Source of the DNA: Mesorhizobium ciceri biovar biserrulae WSM1271
GTDB taxonomy: Bacteria > Pseudomonadota > Alphaproteobacteria > Rhizobiales > Rhizobiaceae
NCBI RefSeq assembly: GCF_000185905.1
Contig: NC_014923.1
Span: 3,123,501-3,187,500 of the forward strand
Reading direction: 5' to 3'
DNA: 64,000 nt
Positions 9,346 to 17,100 of the stretch are shown here, in pieces. Under the pieces are notes generated by a model. The model did no database searches, had not been told where the DNA came from, and was given only the letters and a program-made list of their open reading frames with translations. Position 1 is the first letter of the stretch. Each line of letters begins with the position of its first letter. Made by a program: the position numbers and the translations under genes.

Positions 9346-10122
9346 ATGGAAGTTCTCCGGCTGCAAAATCTGCAAAAATCCTTCGGCAGCGTCCGCGCAC
9401 TGAAGAATGCGTCCTTTGCCCTCAAGGAAGGCGAGGTGGTGGCCCTGCTCGGCGACAACGGCGCCGGCAAATCGACGCTGATCAAGGCGATTTCCGGTGT
9501 GTTTCCGATCGACCGTGGCGACATCTATGTGCGCGGTGAAAAGGTTTCGATCCGTTCGACACGCGACGCGATGGACCTCGGCATCGAGACCATCCACCAG
9601 GATACATCTCTTGCGCCGGATCTCAGCATCGCGCGCAATCTTTTCCTTGGGCGCGAGCCGGTCAAGCTGAAATGGCTGGGCGTGTTCGCGCCGCTCGATT
9701 TCGCCAAATTGCGAGACGCGGCGTCGGCGCTGTTGAAGCGCGTCGGCATCTCGAAAAAACTCGACGCCGATGCGCTGGTCTCGACGCTATCGGGTGGCGA
9801 GCGGCAGTCGATCGCGATTTCTCGCGCCATGCAGTTCGCCGCCAAGGTCATCATCCTCGACGAACCGACCAACAATCTCGGTGTCGAGGAAACCCATGGC
9901 GTGCTGCGCTTCGTCAAGGAGGTGCGTGACGCCGGTCATTCGGTGCTCTTGATCACCCACAACATCCATCACGTGTTCCAGGTCGCCGACCGCATCATCG
10001 TCATGCGCCGCGGCGAGATCGTCGCCGAGCAGACGGTTGCCGATACCGATCTCCTGACCGTGGAAAGCATCATCACCGGCGCCGATATGTCGGCGCTGCT
10101 GAAAGAGACGAGAGCGAAGTGA
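9346..10122 (+). CDS. CUT2 sugar ABC transporter ATPase, single-domain (FrcA-like)
   Basis: A 258-residue ATPase with one nucleotide-binding domain, unlike the duplicated RbsA form. Motifs: Walker A GDNGAGKST (about residues 35-43), Q-loop TIHQDTSLAPD, signature LSGGERQ, Walker B IILDEP, H-loop ITHN. The ATG at 9346 is two bases after the permease stop. The ORF stays open far upstream, but that part overlaps the permease in another frame and is not coding. It should energise the adjacent permease. The next gene, a DUF4432 protein, starts 16 bases downstream, so the operon appears to continue. Confidence 0.88.
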   Translation: MEVLRLQNLQKSFGSVRALKNASFALKEGEVVALLGDNGAGKSTLIKAISGVFPIDRGDIYVRGEKVSIRSTRDAMDLGIETIHQDTSLAPDLSIARNLFLGREPVKLKWLGVFAPLDFAKLRDAASALLKRVGISKKLDADALVSTLSGGERQSIAISRAMQFAAKVIILDEPTNNLGVEETHGVLRFVKEVRDAGHSVLLITHNIHHVFQVADRIIVMRRGEIVAEQTVADTDLLTVESIITGADMSALLKETRAK

Positions 10123-10138
10123 AGAAGTTGGCCGTCAC

Positions 10139-11320
10139 ATGGTAGAACTCTACGGCAAGACGCTTTCGCGCCGGCAGGTGTCGGAACGTTCGGGCATGCT
10201 GTCGCAATTTGCCGGCGTGCGGCTGATGACGCTTGGCGACGGCGTGGAACGCGGCATCCGCATGCTGGAGTTCCGCACCGGCTCGGGCCTGCGCTTCACG
10301 GCACTGGTCGACCGGGCGCTCGACATCGCTGACTGCGACTTCAAGGGCCAGGCGATCGGCTGGCATTCGCCGAGCGGTTTTCGCCACCCCGGCCTGCACG
10401 ATTATGAGGGGGAAGGGGGGCTCGCCTGGGCGCGTTCGTTTTCAGGGCTGCTTGTCACCTGCGGCCTCGACCACATATTGGGCCGGGAAGAAGTGCCGGC
10501 CGATAGCTACAACTACCCGGGCAGGAAGACCGTGATCCATTCGCTGCATGGCCGCGTCGGCACCATTCCGGCGCGGCTGACCGGTTATGGCGAGACCTGG
10601 GACGGCGACCGCTGCGTGCTGTGGGCCGAAGGCACCGTGCAGCAATCGGCAGTGTTCGGCGAGGATCTGCATCTGATCCGGCGTATCGAGGCCGATGTCG
10701 GCGGCAACGAGATCCGGCTGTCGGATCGCGTCGTCAACCACGGTTTCAACCGCACGCCGCACATGTATTTTTACCACGTCAATGTCAGCCATCCCTTGCT
10801 CGACGAGGGTTCGCGCTATCTGGCGCCGATCCGCGACGTCGTCTGGGCTGGCCATGCCGGCGAGCGCTACCAGGCGCAGAAGGTGGGTTACCGCACGATG
10901 CCGGCGCCGCAATCGGGTTTCAGCGAGCAGGTCTGGCAGCACGAGATGGCGGCGGACGCCAATGGCGAGGTGCCGGTGGCAGTGGTCAACGATCAGCTCG
11001 GGCTCGGCTTCGAAGTGGTGACGCGCAAGGACCAGCTGCCTTGCGCCTATCAATGGCAGAATTTTCAGGCGGGGCAGTATGCGCTGGGCATCGAACCCTC
11101 GACGCATCATGTGCTCGGCAATCTCGCGGCGCGCGAGCGGGGCGAGATGATCTGGCTGGAGCATAGTGAAAGCCGTTCTTACGACGCAGTGTTCCGGGTG
11201 CTCGACGGCGCCGGCGCGATCGCCGAGGCCGAAGCAAAGATCGCGTCGATCGCCAGGCAGCCGCAACAGGATTATCCTGTGCCGTCGGGTAATTTTCCGG
11301 GATTGGCGGACAGGGCATGA
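10139..11320 (+). CDS. DUF4432 (aldose 1-epimerase-like) family protein
   Basis: A 393-residue cytoplasmic protein of the galactose-mutarotase-like fold. Visible family segments: LVDRALDIADCDFKGQAIGWHSPSGF near residues 59-84, HSLHGRVGTIPARL with the conserved His-Gly pair near residues 133-148, and NHGFNRTPHMYFYHVNVSHPLLDEGSRY around 200-227. Members of this family are found with sugar catabolic operons and probably interconvert anomers. It has no close ribosome site. The ATG at 10139 lies 16 bases after the ATPase gene. Its place between the importer and the MocD/MocE-like genes supports action on the imported sugar or cyclitol. Confidence 0.75.
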   Translation: MVELYGKTLSRRQVSERSGMLSQFAGVRLMTLGDGVERGIRMLEFRTGSGLRFTALVDRALDIADCDFKGQAIGWHSPSGFRHPGLHDYEGEGGLAWARSFSGLLVTCGLDHILGREEVPADSYNYPGRKTVIHSLHGRVGTIPARLTGYGETWDGDRCVLWAEGTVQQSAVFGEDLHLIRRIEADVGGNEIRLSDRVVNHGFNRTPHMYFYHVNVSHPLLDEGSRYLAPIRDVVWAGHAGERYQAQKVGYRTMPAPQSGFSEQVWQHEMAADANGEVPVAVVNDQLGLGFEVVTRKDQLPCAYQWQNFQAGQYALGIEPSTHHVLGNLAARERGEMIWLEHSESRSYDAVFRVLDGAGAIAEAEAKIASIARQPQQDYPVPSGNFPGLADRA

Positions 11321-11369
11321 GGCGAAACGAATGCTCCGGCTGGCGGGCCGGAAATCGGAGGTCGATGTG

Positions 11370-12452
11370 ATGGAGAAAAAGCGCGACTACAGCCTGGTCG
11401 GGGAAAGCACGCGCATCGCGATCGAGACCGGGCTGGCCTCGGCCGAGTGGTATCACACCGATGTGCCGCGCAAGGCGATGAAAGAGCTGATGCAGCGCTC
11501 GGACGGCCCGGCGATCCGCGACACGATCATCTGGATCGTTGCCATATTGGGTTCCGCCGCCGGGATCGCCTGGTTCTGGGGCACGTGGTGGGTGGTGCCG
11601 TTCCTGCTCGTCTATGGCGTGCTCTACGGCTCGTCCAGCGACTCGCGCTGGCACGAGTGCGGCCACGGCACCGCCTTCCGCACACGCTGGATGAACGATG
11701 CCGTCTACCAGATCGCCAGCTTCATGCTGATGCGCAATCCGGTGACCTGGCGCTGGAGCCATGCCCGCCACCACACCGACACGATCATCGTCGGCCGCGA
11801 CGCCGAGATCGCGGTGATGCGTCCGCCGGACCTGCTGCGCGCCGCACTCGCCTTTACCGGTGTTCTCGATTTCCGCTATTCGCTGCCGACGCTGGTGCGC
11901 AATGCGTTCGGCAGCATCTCGCCGGACGAGAAAAGCTTTATTCCCGAGATGGAGCTTCACAAAGTGGTCACAGCCGCGCGCTGGCATGTCGCCATCTATG
12001 TCGCGGCGATCGGGCTGGCGCTTTATCTGTGGTCGTTCCTGCCGCTGGTGCTGATCGGCCTGCCGCGCCTCTACGGCAGTTGGCACATGGTGCTGACCGG
12101 CCTGCTGCAGCATATCGGCCTGGCCGACAATGTCACCGACCACCGGCTGAACACGCGCACCGTCTACATGAACCCGATCAGCCGCTTCATCTATTGGAAC
12201 ATGAACTATCATGTCGAACATCACATGTTCCCGATGGTGCCCTATCACGCGCTGCCGAGGCTGCACGAATTGATCAAGCACGATCTGCCCGAGCCGAACC
12301 CTTCGATGTGGCATGCCTATCGCGAGGTCTGGCCGGTGCTGCTGAAGCAGCTTCAGTACGAGGATTATTTCCTCAAACGTGAATTGCCGCCGACGGCGCG
12401 GCCGTACCGGGACGAATTCCATGCACTGACCGTTCCGGCGGCGGCGGAATAG
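11370..12452 (+). CDS. Membrane fatty-acid-desaturase-type di-iron oxygenase (MocD-like)
   Basis: A 360-residue integral membrane protein with the three histidine boxes of the desaturase/hydroxylase superfamily: HECGH (95-99), HARHH (131-135) and HVEHH (281-285), and hydrophobic pairs near residues 50-90 and 205-240. The ATG at 11370 is preceded by GGAGG at good spacing, deciding this start against the longer open frame. The next gene encodes a Rieske ferredoxin, the expected electron donor. In Sinorhizobium meliloti, MocD with MocE and MocF is implicated in removing the O-methyl group of the rhizopine 3-O-methyl-scyllo-inosamine. I infer a comparable oxidative demethylation or hydroxylation here. 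No ferredoxin reductase (MocF-like) gene is in the window. Confidence 0.8.
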   Translation: MEKKRDYSLVGESTRIAIETGLASAEWYHTDVPRKAMKELMQRSDGPAIRDTIIWIVAILGSAAGIAWFWGTWWVVPFLLVYGVLYGSSSDSRWHECGHGTAFRTRWMNDAVYQIASFMLMRNPVTWRWSHARHHTDTIIVGRDAEIAVMRPPDLLRAALAFTGVLDFRYSLPTLVRNAFGSISPDEKSFIPEMELHKVVTAARWHVAIYVAAIGLALYLWSFLPLVLIGLPRLYGSWHMVLTGLLQHIGLADNVTDHRLNTRTVYMNPISRFIYWNMNYHVEHHMFPMVPYHALPRLHELIKHDLPEPNPSMWHAYREVWPVLLKQLQYEDYFLKRELPPTARPYRDEFHALTVPAAAE

Positions 12453-12463
12453 GGGAGAAGCAG

Positions 12464-12778
12464 ATGGCCGACTGGGTTGAAGCGTGTGGCGTCGACGATG
12501 TCGAGGAAGAGGATGTCATCCGCTTCGATCATGGCGGCCGTACCTTCGCCATCTATCGCAGTCCCGATGACGAGTACTTCGCAACCGACGGATACTGCAC
12601 GCATGAGAAGGCGCATCTGGCCGATGGGCTGGTGATGGACGACATCATCGAATGCCCCAAGCACAATGGCCGCTTCAACTACAAGACGGGCGTGGCTCGA
12701 GGCGCACCGGTATGCGTCAATCTCGCCACCTATCCAGTGAAGGTCGAGGCTGGCAAAGTGATGATCCAGATCGGCTGA
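12464..12778 (+). CDS. Rieske-type 2Fe-2S ferredoxin, MocE-like
   Basis: A 104-residue soluble Rieske ferredoxin. The cluster ligands are visible as C45-T-H47 (YCTHEKAHLADG) and C64-x2-H67 (ECPKHNGRF), so the cluster is the two-His two-Cys type. The length is normal for the family. It starts 11 bases after the desaturase-like gene, with a GGGAGAAG ribosome site. It should pass electrons to the di-iron oxygenase upstream. The ferredoxin reductase partner must be encoded elsewhere. Confidence 0.88.
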   Translation: MADWVEACGVDDVEEEDVIRFDHGGRTFAIYRSPDDEYFATDGYCTHEKAHLADGLVMDDIIECPKHNGRFNYKTGVARGAPVCVNLATYPVKVEAGKVMIQIG

Positions 12779-12812
12779 CCTGCCGCCGAATGCAACTGAG
12801 GGAACCCTTTTG

Positions 12813-13613
12813 ATGAGCCGAAAAAGACCGACGGTGGCGGATTTGCGCGCCATGAAGGGCAAGCGACAGCTGACCATGCTGCGTGTGCTGACGATGGACG
12901 AGGCCGAGGCCGCGGAGCGCGCAGGGGTCGACATCGTCTCGGTGCCGCCCGAATTGGTGCTCAACCCTGAGTACCGCGACGCGGCGCCCAGCCTGTTCAC
13001 CATGCCGGGCGACAATTTCTACGAGATCGGCACGGCGGACGATTTCGTGCGCTGGGCCTTCCGGCTCTACAAGGCCGGCGCCGACGCGGTCTATTGCAGC
13101 GCCGGCTACGCCACGATCAAGCGGATGGCCGATGACAATATCCCGGTGATCGGCCATGTTGGCCTCATTCCTTCCCGCGCGACCTGGACTGGCGGCTTCA
13201 AGGCGGTCGGCAAGACCGCCGACACCGCCATGGAGGTCTTCGCGGCGGTGAAGCAGCTGGAGGCCGCAGGCGCCATCGGCGCCGAGATCGAGGTGGTGCC
13301 GGTCGAGGTGGCCAAGGCGATCTCGGAGCGGACGTCGCTGATCATGCTGTCGATGGGAGCGGGTACCGGTTGCGATGCGCAATATCTGTTCGCCGACGAC
13401 ATTCTCGGCCAGAACCGTGGCCACATGCCCCGTCATTCCAAGGTCTATCGCAATTTCGCCGCCGAATATGATCGTTTGCAGGCCGAGCGCATCGCCGCGT
13501 TTTCGGAATATGTTGCCGACGTGAACAGTCTCGCCTATCCCGAAGACAAGCATGTGGTGCATATGGATCCGGCTGAACTCAGCCTGTTCATGAAGAGGGT
13601 CGACGGGGCGTGA
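12813..13613 (+). CDS. PanB-like protein (ketopantoate hydroxymethyltransferase family) with altered metal-site residues
   Basis: A 266-residue TIM-barrel protein of the ICL/PEP-mutase superfamily. The best match to PanB is GHVGLIPSR..GGFKAVGKT (from residue 114), plus the C-terminal GAGTGCDAQYLFADDILG that aligns with PanB GAGxxCDGQVLVxxDLLG. By eye, the first PanB metal motif (VGDS) is replaced by VPPE, the second (VADMPF) by LFTMPG, and the KLEGG loop by YCSAGY, so the usual Mg ligands appear absent. The ATG at 12813 follows GAGGGAA; an in-frame TTG at 12810 is less likely. It overlaps PurU by GTGA. PanB uses 5,10-methylene-tetrahydrofolate, so folate-linked C1 chemistry is plausible, but the reaction is unknown. 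Confidence 0.7.
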   Translation: MSRKRPTVADLRAMKGKRQLTMLRVLTMDEAEAAERAGVDIVSVPPELVLNPEYRDAAPSLFTMPGDNFYEIGTADDFVRWAFRLYKAGADAVYCSAGYATIKRMADDNIPVIGHVGLIPSRATWTGGFKAVGKTADTAMEVFAAVKQLEAAGAIGAEIEVVPVEVAKAISERTSLIMLSMGAGTGCDAQYLFADDILGQNRGHMPRHSKVYRNFAAEYDRLQAERIAAFSEYVADVNSLAYPEDKHVVHMDPAELSLFMKRVDGA

Positions 13614-14491
13614 AATCTCAAGGCAATGATGCGACGGACGAGGCCGCGCCGGTTCATATTCTCACGCTTTCCTGCGAGGATCGGCCGGGGATCGTCGCCG
13701 CCGTCACGGCGGAGCTTGCCGCGAACGGCGCCAACATCGCCGAAAGCAGCCAGTTCTGGGACCGGCAGACCAATCGCTTTTTCATGCGGATCGCCTTCAT
13801 CAGCCCGCCAGGCTCGACCGGGGACAGTCTGGCGCGGGCCCTGGAATCGAGCGTCGACCGCTTCGGCATGAAGACCGCGCTGGTCGATCAGGGACGCCGC
13901 CCGAAGATCATCGTCATGGTCTCCAAGTTCGACCACGCGCTTCTCCATCTGCTGTACCAGATCAGGGTCGGCTGGCTGAACGCGGAGGTTGCAGCCGTCG
14001 TCTCCAACCACGAGGATGCCCGCCGCTTCGCCGAGCTGGAGGGCATTCCCTACCACCATTGGCCGACCACCAAGGAGAACAAGGCCGAACAGGAACAGAA
14101 GCTGCTGGACCTTGTGCAGCGGACAGGGGCCGAACTGGTCATCCTGGCGCGCTACATGCAGGTCTTTTCAAAAGGTCTGTCGGACCGGCTGTTCGGACGG
14201 GCGATCAACATCCACCATTCGTTCCTGCCGAGCTTCAAGGGCGCCAAGCCGTACCACCAGGCTTTCGACCGCGGCGTCAAGCTGATCGGTGCGACGGCGC
14301 ATTACGTCACTTCCGACCTCGACGAGGGCCCGATCATCGATCAGGAGACCGAACGCGTCACCCATGCGATGAGCGCCGAGGATTTCGTCGCTGTCGGGCG
14401 CGACATCGAAAGCCGGGTACTGGCGCGCGCCGTCAAGCTGCATCTCGAAGCCCGCGTCATGCTCAACGGCCACAAGACCGTCGTCTTCTGA
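13610..14491 (+). CDS. purU: Formyltetrahydrofolate deformylase
   Basis: A 293-residue enzyme that hydrolyses 10-formyl-tetrahydrofolate to formate and tetrahydrofolate. An N-terminal ACT domain covers about residues 14-85 (LSCEDRPGIVAAVTAEL). The formyltransferase-type catalytic domain follows from about residue 98, with the NIHHSFLPSFKGAKPYHQA motif near 200-218 and the catalytic Asp in TSDLDEGPII near 233. The start is the GTG at 13610, overlapping the PanB-like stop (GTGA); there is no in-frame ATG near the N-terminus. Coupling to the MocD/MocE/PanB-like genes suggests it releases C1 units as formate. Confidence 0.92.
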   Translation: MKSQGNDATDEAAPVHILTLSCEDRPGIVAAVTAELAANGANIAESSQFWDRQTNRFFMRIAFISPPGSTGDSLARALESSVDRFGMKTALVDQGRRPKIIVMVSKFDHALLHLLYQIRVGWLNAEVAAVVSNHEDARRFAELEGIPYHHWPTTKENKAEQEQKLLDLVQRTGAELVILARYMQVFSKGLSDRLFGRAINIHHSFLPSFKGAKPYHQAFDRGVKLIGATAHYVTSDLDEGPIIDQETERVTHAMSAEDFVAVGRDIESRVLARAVKLHLEARVMLNGHKTVVF

Positions 14492-14500
14492 GAAGCCGCG

Positions 14501-15982
14501 TCAGGCCGGCCAATTTCCGCCGGCGAGCGCGGCGTAGAGCGCTTCGGCGTCGATGCCGAGCGGCCGGTCCTCTTTCAGCATGGGGACGAGCGAGCGTATC
14601 GCCGCGTGAAGTGCGGCCGTGCGCGGCGCCAGTGTGAAGCCGTCACGCAGGTCGATGGCCTGCGCGGCGGCCATCAATTCGAAGGCGATCAGCCGCCGCC
14701 ACAGCGCGATCATCCCTGTGCATTTCGCAACCGCCAGAGGTGTCTGCGTGGCGTGATCCTCGACGCCCTCCGACACGGCCAGAAAGTCGAGCATCACCGG
14801 ATTGGCCTTATGGCGGATGGCGGCCAGGATCGAGGTCACTGTCTTCTGTAGCGGTACGAAGCCGGCGGAGGCGCCGCCGACCGGCGACAGATATTTCGGT
14901 AGGCCATTGCGGCCCGAACCGGTGAGCTGGATGAAGCGCGCGGCACCGGCCGCGGCACATTGGGCGATCGCCAGGCCGAGCGTCTCAAAGGCGAGCGCCA
15001 GTGCGGCGGTGTGGAAATTGCCGGTCGACAGTACCAGTTCATCATCGCCCAGCACCAGCGGGTTGTCGGCGGCGGCGTTGAGCTCGATCTCGACAGCCTG
15101 TCTCGCCTGGCCGATCGCCTCGATCAGTGCGCCATGGACCGACGACATGCAGCGGATCGACAGCGGGTCCTGCAAGGTGGTCGGTGCCGGCGCGTCGTCT
15201 CGGACGAGCAGATTGTGCAGCACCTTGGCTGCTTCCTGCTGGCCGGCTGCCGGGCGCGCCATATGCAGGCGCGGGTCGAGGATGGTGCGGTTGGCACCAA
15301 AACCTTCTATGGTCAGAGCCCCGGCATGCTGTTGCTGGGCCAGGGCAGTGAGGGCATCCGTCACCGCAAGTGCGCCGCTGCCGGCGGAAACCGCCGATGC
15401 GTTGATCAGCGATAGCCCGTCCTTGGGCGCCAGGCTGATCGGGGCGAGGCGCGCCATCATCAGCGCCTTGGCCGCCGGTATGCGACGGCCCTGATAGTCG
15501 GCTTCGCCTTCGCCGGTGAGCATGCGGGCGAGTGCCGTCATCAGCACCAGGTCGCCGGCGCCGATCGAGCCGAGCGACGGCATGACGGGATGGACGCCGG
15601 CATTGAGCGCGTCGACCAAAGCAACGAAGACGGAAGGCGAAAGGCCGGATCCGCCAACCGACAGCATCGCTGCACGCGCGGCCATGCTTGCCCGCACCGC
15701 ATCGACCGGCAATCCTTCGCCGACGGCGCCGCTGCGTCCCTCCAGCAACTGGCGCTGGAAGGCTCCGGCATCGCCCTCTACAGCAGTGCCGAGATTGGCG
15801 CCGAGCCCGGTGTTCAGGCCATAGATCTGCTGGCCGGACGCTGCAGCCTGGTCGAGCACTCTTCGTGCCTTCTCAAGCCTGCCGATGACATCGGGTCCGA
15901 TCTCCACCTTGCGCCCATCGCGGGCGACTGCAGCGACATCGCCGACGCCGACGCCGGTTCCGGTGAGGACGAGCGCGCTCAT
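14501..15982 (-). CDS. HAL/PAL-family (aromatic amino acid ammonia-lyase) homologue lacking the MIO Ser
   Basis: A 493-residue homologue of histidine ammonia-lyase, close to the usual 500-510. Conserved family segments: YGLNTGLG (54-61), AADNPLV, STGNFHTAALA and VEDHATQ. The motif that forms the MIO electrophile, normally GSxGASGDLAPL, reads GSIGAGDLVLM (residues 138-148): the Ser is deleted, leaving Ala-Gly-Asp. The QDPYS motif reads QDPLS, losing another active-site Tyr. A normal MIO-dependent deamination is therefore doubtful. The start at 15982 overlaps the stop of the upstream cyclodeaminase-like gene by ATGA, so the two form one operon. The open frame is intact, which argues for a retained but changed function. 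Confidence 0.78.
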   Translation of the reverse strand: MSALVLTGTGVGVGDVAAVARDGRKVEIGPDVIGRLEKARRVLDQAAASGQQIYGLNTGLGANLGTAVEGDAGAFQRQLLEGRSGAVGEGLPVDAVRASMAARAAMLSVGGSGLSPSVFVALVDALNAGVHPVMPSLGSIGAGDLVLMTALARMLTGEGEADYQGRRIPAAKALMMARLAPISLAPKDGLSLINASAVSAGSGALAVTDALTALAQQQHAGALTIEGFGANRTILDPRLHMARPAAGQQEAAKVLHNLLVRDDAPAPTTLQDPLSIRCMSSVHGALIEAIGQARQAVEIELNAAADNPLVLGDDELVLSTGNFHTAALALAFETLGLAIAQCAAAGAARFIQLTGSGRNGLPKYLSPVGGASAGFVPLQKTVTSILAAIRHKANPVMLDFLAVSEGVEDHATQTPLAVAKCTGMIALWRRLIAFELMAAAQAIDLRDGFTLAPRTAALHAAIRSLVPMLKEDRPLGIDAEALYAALAGGNWPA

Positions 15983-16979
15983 GCGAAGCGCAGCCTCTGA
16001 CCGATGCCTTGCGCCTGCGCCTTGGCCAGCATCGCCTTGCCCAACGCGATATCAGACAGCGACAGGCCACGATGCCAGAACAGGATCGTTTCGTCGTCGC
16101 TTTCGCGCCCAACTTTCAGGCCGGCGGCGATCTGGCCGAGCTCGGCATGCAGCGTCTTCTCGCTCAGCCGCCCGGTCTCGACATGGGCGCGTAGCGAGCC
16201 GAACTTGCCGCCCTTGCACTGGCCCCAATCGTCGACGACCATTTTCTGCATTATGTCGGTCAACGACAGTTCCACCGCGCTCATCGTGCCATAGGGCACG
16301 ACCAGCGCGCCGGGCTTGATCCATTCGGTCTTCAGCAACGGCTGCGGCTCCGGCAGCCGCGAGGCCTCGACGACGATGTCGGCGCCCTCGATGCAGCTTT
16401 TCCAGTCGGCCACCGCTGTGACCGTCTTGCCGAGATCGGCGGAGAGTTCGGCGGCAAAACCGTCGCGGCTTTCCGGGCGGCGCGAATGGACGCGAATCTC
16501 GTCGAAATCGAAGAGATGGTCGAGCAGGCGCACATTCCAGTAGGCGGTGCCGCGCGCGCCGATATGGGCCAGCACCTTGGAATTCCTGCGCGCCAGATGC
16601 CTGGCGCCGATGGCGGTGACGGCGCCGGTTCGCATGTCGTGATGACGGTGGCGTCGAGGATGGCCCGCGGCGCGCCGGTGCGCGGGTCGAACAGGTTGAG
16701 GATGCCGAATTCGGAAGGCAGGCCATGCAGGTAATTGTCGACATAGTCGCCGACGATCTTGACGCCGGCCGTGTCGAGCGGCGCGACGTAGCCGCGCAAC
16801 ACGTTGAAATGGCCGTGGAAGGACGGGTCCGGCTCGAGATGGACGCGCGGTTCGATCACCGTCTGGCCCTTGCCTTGCGCCACCAGGCCAGCCTCGACGG
16901 CGGCGATGATTTCGCCATCGGTCATGGCAAGGGCATCGATATCGAGGGCATTGAGGTAGTCGATGTAGATGGGCTTCAT
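15979..16979 (-). pseudogene. Ornithine cyclodeaminase/mu-crystallin family gene with a one-base frameshift
   Basis: Two frames join into one family member. From ATG 16979 the first reads MKPIYIDYLNALDIDALAM, through GFHFNV-like and GYVDNYLHGLPSEFG segments, to ILDATVIT. The second continues with MRTGAVTAIGARHLARRNSKVLAHIG, the classic Rossmann entry (SKVLAHIGARGTAYW), to the stop at 15979. Restoring one base near 16637-16641 (ACG-ACATG to ACxGACATG) gives a continuous protein of 333 residues, a normal length. The family reduces imines or deaminates cyclically with NAD(P)H. It is either a recent pseudogene or a sequencing error; the surrounding codons are undamaged, so an error or very recent loss is likely. 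It is upstream of, and overlaps, the HAL-like gene. Confidence 0.8.
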
Positions 16980-17100
16980 GTTACGCGTATACTCTCCTCG
17001 ACGGCCCCATCCATTCCATAGCAGGCCATGGCGGCACACGAAAGTTTGTTGCGACGTCTCTGGACGCCGCCGGGGAGATGCTGTTCAAACCGGTTCCGTC

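Noticed and set aside
10986..12422. A 478-codon minus-strand frame opposite the desaturase-like gene
   Set aside because: Antisense shadow of DUF4432 and MocD-like genes, whose motifs are clear.
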